Shown here piece after piece: positions 14,770-17,500 of a DNA stretch of 17,500 nt. The notes beneath the pieces were generated by a model that worked only from the letters and a program-made list of their open reading frames with translations, was not told the origin of the DNA and ran no database searches. Each line of letters opens with the position of its first letter. The stretch's first letter is position 1. The stretch is from Oscillospiraceae bacterium. Its GTDB lineage: Bacteria > Bacillota > Clostridia > Oscillospirales > UBA929. The stretch covers positions 1 through 17,500 of the forward strand of contig WRLJ01000004.1 of NCBI GenBank assembly GCA_009777685.1, in the 5' to 3' direction. The position numbers were made by a program, and so were the translations under genes.

Positions 14770-14798
14770 ATTATACACGATTTGCCCCAAGTACGCAA
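14770..14798 (-). promoter_or_regulatory. Predicted promoter of the fab operon
   Basis: On the minus strand TTGCGT (14793-14798) and TATAAT (14770-14775) are spaced by exactly 17 bp. Transcription would start near 14763, leaving a leader of about 35 nt before fabH. I see no recognisable FapR or FabT operator. Confidence 0.8.
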
Positions 14799-14872
14799 TG
14801 AAGGAAACTGGAAATGGGGGAACGGGGCGGTCGGGGGAACGGGGCGGGTGCGTTGGGGACGTTTTGCACGCC

Positions 14873-14897
14873 CGGACACGGCACGCCGTGTCCCTAC
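14873..14897 (-). repeat. REP-like hairpin with GTAGGG head
   Basis: On the minus strand it reads GTAGGGACACGGC and has a perfect 9-bp stem (14874-14882 with 14885-14893). The head GTAGGGA is shared with the hairpins in the transposase gene. Confidence 0.65.
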
Positions 14898-14921
14898 GGC
14901 GGTGTGCGGGTGGGGGAACAC

Positions 14922-14947
14922 GGCGCGATGTGGGCATCGCGCCCTAC
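14922..14947 (-). repeat. Second REP-like hairpin with GTAGGG head
   Basis: A 9-bp perfect stem (GGCGCGATG 14922-14930 with 14935-14943, loop TGGG) is followed by CTAC, so the minus strand begins GTAGGGCGCGATG. It is in the same orientation as the hairpin at 14873-14897. Confidence 0.6.
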
Positions 14948-15021
14948 GGCGGGTTATGGGTTTGGGGGGGCGCGGCAGGGGCCGAGCAAATGCCCTTATC
15001 CTACATTTCGCGCGGGATGAC

Positions 15022-15050
15022 TTGAAAGCATGGCGTGCCTATGCTATAAT
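15022..15050 (+). promoter_or_regulatory. Predicted promoter of the rrf2 gene
   Basis: TTGAAA (15022-15027) and TATAAT (15045-15050) are spaced by 17 bp with TGC immediately before the -10 box, a strong consensus promoter. It is divergent from the fab operon. Confidence 0.8.
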
Positions 15051-15087
15051 CAGGATTAATTCTTATGAGAGTAAGCGGGGGAGACAA

Positions 15088-15519
15088 ATGAGGATATCCA
15101 CCAAGGGACGGTATTCCCTTCGGCTGCTCCTGGATTTGGCCGAGCAAAAGAACAACGGCTATATCGCGCTGAAGGATATCGCGGAGCGCCAGAACATCTC
15201 GAAAAAATATCTGGAGCAGATCGTCACGCTGCTCAACCGATCGGATATCCTGCGGGCCAACCGAGGGTATCAGGGCGGCTATATGCTCGCCAGGGAGCCG
15301 GATCAATACACGGTGGGCCAGATTCTGCGGATCACCGAGGGCAGCCTCTGCCCCGTCGCCTGTATCGAGAACGACCCCAACCCCTGTGAGCGCAGCCGCT
15401 TTTGCAAGACGCTCCCTGTGTGGCAGGGGCTGGAAAACGTGATCAACGAGTATCTGGACGGCATCACCCTTCAAACGATACTGGACGCCTGCGCTCCCGC
15501 GGACGAATACTGTATCTGA
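15088..15519 (+). CDS. Rrf2 family regulator with cysteine cluster
   Basis: The 143-residue winged-helix protein has a typical Rrf2 N-terminus, MRISTKGRYSLRLLLDLAEQ, and a helix-turn-helix IALKDIAERQNISKKYLEQI followed by a wing ending in GYQGGYMLAR. It has four cysteines at 88, 92, 100 and 106 (SLCPVACIENDPNPCERSRFC), a pattern like that of IscR or NsrR, which bind an Fe-S cluster and sense iron-sulfur status or NO. CymR-type cysteine regulators lack such a cluster. The start is supported by GGGGGAG 5 nt before the ATG and by the family's N-terminus. No isc/suf genes follow, so targets are unknown. It could regulate itself or the divergent fab operon, but this is inference. Confidence 0.92.
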   Translation: MRISTKGRYSLRLLLDLAEQKNNGYIALKDIAERQNISKKYLEQIVTLLNRSDILRANRGYQGGYMLAREPDQYTVGQILRITEGSLCPVACIENDPNPCERSRFCKTLPVWQGLENVINEYLDGITLQTILDACAPADEYCI

Positions 15520-15563
15520 AGGGGCGGGGACGGCAAACGGCCGCTCCTCCGGAACACTGCCCA

Positions 15564-15593
15564 TTGCCAACCCCGCCCGTGTTATGCTATAAT
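15564..15593 (+). promoter_or_regulatory. Predicted promoter of the aldolase-like gene
   Basis: TTGCCA (15564-15569) and TATAAT (15588-15593) are 18 bp apart, with TGC before the -10 box. Confidence 0.7.
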
Positions 15594-15628
15594 AAGAAAA
15601 AACCGCCGTTTGGGAGGCTGTGTCATCT

Positions 15629-16243
15629 ATGTTAAACGATCTGAAACGGGCCGTGTGCAAGGCCAACCGGGAACTGAGCCGTAACGGCCTGGTCGTGTTC
15701 GACTGGGGTTCGGTCAGCGCGTTCGATATGTCCATGGGGGTGTTCGTCATCAAACCGTCCGGCGTCTCCTTTGACGACCTTCAGCCGGAGCTGATGGTTG
15801 TAATGAGCATGGAGGGGCAGAAGGTCGAGGGACGGCTGGAGCCGGAGGCGGACGTGGAGCTTCACCGCGCCATCTACTGCTCGTGGGCCATGCAGGTCGG
15901 CGCCGTGGCGCATACCCATTCGATGTATGCCACCGCGTTCGCGCAGGCGGGCCGGCCGGTCCAAAGCCTCGGTACAATCCACAAACGCTGCTTCGGGGCG
16001 GATATCCCCGTCACGGCCCCCACGGACAACACCGCCGCATACGACTACGCCAAGGGCGACAGCATCGTGCGCGCCGTCTCTGACCCCGCCGCGGTCTGTG
16101 CCGCGCTCGTACACGGCCACGGGCCCGTCGCCTGGGGGGGGAGCTGTATGGACGCGGTGGAGAACGCCGTCCATCTGGAATCGGTCGCAAAGCTGGCCTA
16201 CCTCACGGAGACGCTGATTAAAAGCGCCCCCCGAAAGGCTTGA
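15629..16243 (+). CDS. Class II aldolase / AraD-like epimerase with altered phosphate site
   Basis: The 204-residue protein is a member of the class II aldolase/adducin-like family. Its opening MLNDLKRAVCKANRELSRNG, then KPSGV (42-46), VAHTHS (93-98, zinc ligands H95 and H97) and a further HGHG (162-165) match L-ribulose-5-phosphate 4-epimerase (AraD) and related sugar-phosphate aldolases. Three positions deviate: WGNVS reads WGSVS (S28 for Asn); the SSD phosphate/metal motif reads EAD (73-75), losing both serines; and the segment behind it is three residues shorter. A generic zinc-dependent aldolase or epimerase is therefore likelier than true AraD, and the substrate is unknown. ATG 15629 is chosen because GGGAGG (15612-15617) has a workable spacing; GTG 15620 is too close to it. 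No sugar operon is nearby. Confidence 0.82.
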   Translation: MLNDLKRAVCKANRELSRNGLVVFDWGSVSAFDMSMGVFVIKPSGVSFDDLQPELMVVMSMEGQKVEGRLEPEADVELHRAIYCSWAMQVGAVAHTHSMYATAFAQAGRPVQSLGTIHKRCFGADIPVTAPTDNTAAYDYAKGDSIVRAVSDPAAVCAALVHGHGPVAWGGSCMDAVENAVHLESVAKLAYLTETLIKSAPRKA

Positions 16244-16268
16244 CATTCCTGTTTTTTCATGATATTCT
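16240..16268 (+). promoter_or_regulatory. Predicted promoter of the small membrane protein gene
   Basis: TTGACA (16240-16245), which includes the aldolase stop codon TGA, is followed after 17 bp by TATTCT (16263-16268). An inverted repeat CCTGTTTT (16248-16255) / AAAACAGG (16283-16290) overlaps this promoter and the ribosome binding site of the next gene. Confidence 0.65.
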
Positions 16269-16301
16269 CATCATAGTATTTTAAAACAGGAGGAGAAAAT
16301 C

Positions 16302-16787
16302 ATGGAAAAAAGCAAATTCGGGTTCTCGTCGGCGTTTTACCCCGCGGTGATGCTGCTTTGCGTGTTGTTCAGCTCGGTCTGGGCGGGCCTGATCATTTTG
16401 GGCTTCGTGCTGCTGGCGGAGAACAGCGAAAAGCTCGCCAAGCAAACGATCCATGCGTTCCTCTATTTCTTCGTGTGGCAGATCTATCTGCTGGTCACCG
16501 GACAGCTGATGAAGCTGTATGTCTTCTCTTGGGGGAAGATCATGGACCTGATCAGCATCAGTTGGGTCTATAACGTGTACAACGGCATCCGCGGATTTTT
16601 CAACGGTCTCGGTTCTCTGATCTATCTCCTGTACGTAGTCCTGATTCTGGTTCTGGGCGTTATCCCGTTGCTGCGGGGCAAGGACATGAAGCTGCCGGGC
16701 AAAAAATTCGTCGCCAGGCTCTACGGCGAGATCACGAGCAAGAAGGCGCAGGCCGCCGCGCCGCCTCCCCCGTCCGGCGGACAGTAA
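16302..16787 (+). CDS. Small multi-pass membrane protein of unknown function
   Basis: I do not recognise this 161-residue protein. It has about four hydrophobic segments: about residues 12-39, 50-70, 80-100 (amphipathic, with aromatic residues) and 103-125. A short basic, Ala/Pro-rich C-terminal tail (about 127-161, ending APPPPSGGQ) is probably cytoplasmic. The arrangement resembles DUF4870-type small membrane proteins, but the similarity is weak and I would not assign that family. The start is clear: GGAGGAG lies 7-8 nt before the ATG. It has its own promoter and a strong terminator, so it is monocistronic. Confidence 0.78.
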   Translation: MEKSKFGFSSAFYPAVMLLCVLFSSVWAGLIILGFVLLAENSEKLAKQTIHAFLYFFVWQIYLLVTGQLMKLYVFSWGKIMDLISISWVYNVYNGIRGFFNGLGSLIYLLYVVLILVLGVIPLLRGKDMKLPGKKFVARLYGEITSKKAQAAAPPPPSGGQ

Positions 16788-16805
16788 AGCGGTACATGTA
16801 CATAC

Positions 16806-16843
16806 GCGTCCCTTCCGCCGGCAGGCGGAAGGGACGCTTGTTT
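16806..16843 (+). terminator. Strong rho-independent terminator
   Basis: A perfect 14-bp stem (16806-16819 with 16824-16837) with a GGCA loop is followed by TTGTTT. It lies 18 bp behind the membrane protein gene. Confidence 0.88.
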
Positions 16844-16955
16844 CGCGGGCGCTGTTCGCCTCCTGCGGGCCGCAGCCCCTGCCAACCTCTGCCCGGCGGC
16901 CTTGTATCCGGGGCCGCCGCCGGACTGTCGATCCACTCTGTTTCACCGCGAAAAA
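16844..16955. other. Intergenic GC-rich stretch before the rRNA-type promoters
   Basis: No gene is visible. It carries CGCGGGCGCTG and CCGGGGCC-type GC-rich segments with small inverted repeats; nothing supports a function. Confidence 0.3.
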
Positions 16956-17002
16956 ATTTTTTCAAAAGAGGTATTGACAGCGGGTTTGGGTTCTGGTATA
17001 GT
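16950..17002 (+). promoter_or_regulatory. rRNA-type promoter P1 with A/T-rich upstream tract
   Basis: TTGACA (16974-16979) and TATAGT (16997-17002) are 17 bp apart. The upstream tract GAAAAAATTTTTTCAAAA is shared with promoter P2 and resembles an UP element. Confidence 0.8.
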
Positions 17003-17053
17003 GAGTGACGTTGCTGTTTTGCGAGAGGGGCCGGTTTCCGTGTCCACGGGGAC

Positions 17054-17108
17054 CGAAAAATATTTTTTCAAAACCCTCTTGACAAGATGGCAGAGGATAG
17101 TGTAAGAT
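17054..17108 (+). promoter_or_regulatory. rRNA-type promoter P2 with A/T-rich upstream tract
   Basis: TTGACA (17079-17084) and TAAGAT (17103-17108) are 18 bp apart. The upstream tract GAAAAATATTTTTTCAAAA repeats that of P1 almost exactly, so the two promoters look like a duplication about 105 bp apart. Confidence 0.7.
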
Positions 17109-17500
17109 GAAGGTCCGCCCTGCTGAGCCTTCGGATCCAGCGAAGGCAAGGGAAAAGGAGGGCGGTGCTTGACTGTCCTGGGATAGAGCCTGGGGAGTAG
17201 GGTGAGGGAGCCGTGAGGGGCTGGCGCGGAGCCGGGAGGTTGCGCGGGGGTCAGGAGCGGAGGAACTGGAAGGATGCACCTTGTAAATTAAACAACGTAA
17301 CTACAAGCCAGTGAAGCGGAGACGGCGGGGTAAAAGCCGGCGCTCCGTGAGCGGGAGGAGGGCGCAGGCTCTGCTTCCGCGAAAGAGAAAGGTAAGGGCA
17401 AGAAGCGGGACGGCCGGAGGAAGAGACAGGGCGCAAGCCTTGGCTTGAAGCCGGAGGTTCCGCGGCCGCGGTGAGAAGACGCCGCGGCGCCAAACGATTT
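17109..17500 (+). other. Putative rRNA operon leader (pre-16S region)
   Basis: This stretch of about 390 bp has no gene. It contains CACCTTGTAAATTAAACAAC at 17277-17296, close to the conserved (C)CTTGAAAA(C/T)T(A/G)AACA motif that precedes 16S and 23S rRNA genes in Firmicutes, and ends in CAAACGATTT, where a 16S gene beginning TTTGAGAGTTTGATC could follow directly. It follows two rRNA-like promoters. I infer an rRNA operon starting beyond the window; the 16S sequence itself is not visible. Confidence 0.6.
17115..17165 (+). other. Leader hairpin below rRNA-type promoter P2
   Basis: CCGCCCT (17115-17121) pairs with AGGGCGG (17159-17165), and inside it GCCTTCG (17127-17133) pairs with CGAAGGC (17141-17147). 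It is likely a structured element at the start of the rRNA leader. Confidence 0.55.

Larger units (their letters stand above)
14800..15000. other. REP-rich intergenic region between fabH and the rrf2 gene
   Basis: The divergent gap carries two REP-like hairpins (14873-14897, 14922-14947), each flanked by CCCTACGGCGG on the plus strand, and a 17-bp-period direct repeat GGGGAACGGGGCGG (14817-14830 and 14834-14847). I see no protein coding sequence supported by an RBS. Confidence 0.5.

Noticed and set aside
14728..14937. N-terminal extension of fabH
   Set aside because: The extra sequence is Pro/Arg-rich with no homology, crosses the promoter and has no RBS; the FabH domain begins at ATG 14727.
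14746..15087. Plus-strand extension upstream of the rrf2 gene
   Set aside because: The open frame runs through the REP-rich region and the promoter; the Rrf2 domain starts at ATG 15088.

Overview
The window is about 17.5 kb of GC-rich DNA with Firmicutes (Clostridia-type) signatures. These include strong AGGAGG-like ribosome binding sites, vegetative TTGACA/TATAAT promoters, a class of tandem OB-fold single-stranded-DNA-binding protein known from clostridia, a clostridial fab/acc fatty-acid operon, and a tandem-promoter rRNA leader. A high-GC member of the Eubacteriales (Oscillospiraceae-like gut clostridia) is my inference; there is no rRNA or other taxonomic marker inside the window to prove it.

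Left part, 1-4660: a truncated minus-strand membrane protein gene diverges from ruvX (YqgF), which is followed by an IclR-type regulator, a double-OB SSB-like protein, a hypothetical protein with a helix-turn-helix-like N-terminus and a proline-rich linker, and an AI-2E family (PerM-like) transporter. Most of these have their own recognisable promoters, and hairpin terminators separate several of them.

Central part, 4668-14800, minus strand: a type II fatty acid synthesis operon reading fabH, [insert], fabD, fabG, fabF, accB, fabZ, accC, accD, accA, and then a CPBP/CAAX-type membrane protease. A TTGCGT-17-TATAAT promoter precedes fabH. Genes from fabD to accA are tightly coupled by ATGA-type overlaps. 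Together they make malonyl-CoA (AccABCD), load it (FabD), start chains (FabH), elongate (FabF), reduce (FabG) and dehydrate (FabZ). The acpP and fabK genes that usually lie between fabH and fabD in clostridia are absent. In that position is an AT-rich 1.15-kb block, bounded by near-perfect inverted repeats, that carries a RAYT/IS200-like HUH transposase and a GyrI-like effector-binding-domain protein.

The most interesting signal is a candidate RAYT-REP system. The transposase gene carries an inverted pair of identical 25-bp REP-like hairpins, each headed by GTAGGG, that flank the codons of its own HUH motif. Two further hairpins with the same GTAGGG head lie 1.9 kb away, in the gap between the divergent fabH and rrf2 promoters.

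Right part, 14800-17500: an Rrf2-type cysteine-rich regulator, a divergent class II aldolase/AraD-like protein lacking part of the usual phosphate-binding signature, a small membrane protein with a strong terminator, and then two tandem rRNA-type promoters with duplicated A/T-rich upstream tracts and a leader that runs to the end of the window. A 16S rRNA gene probably begins just beyond it.
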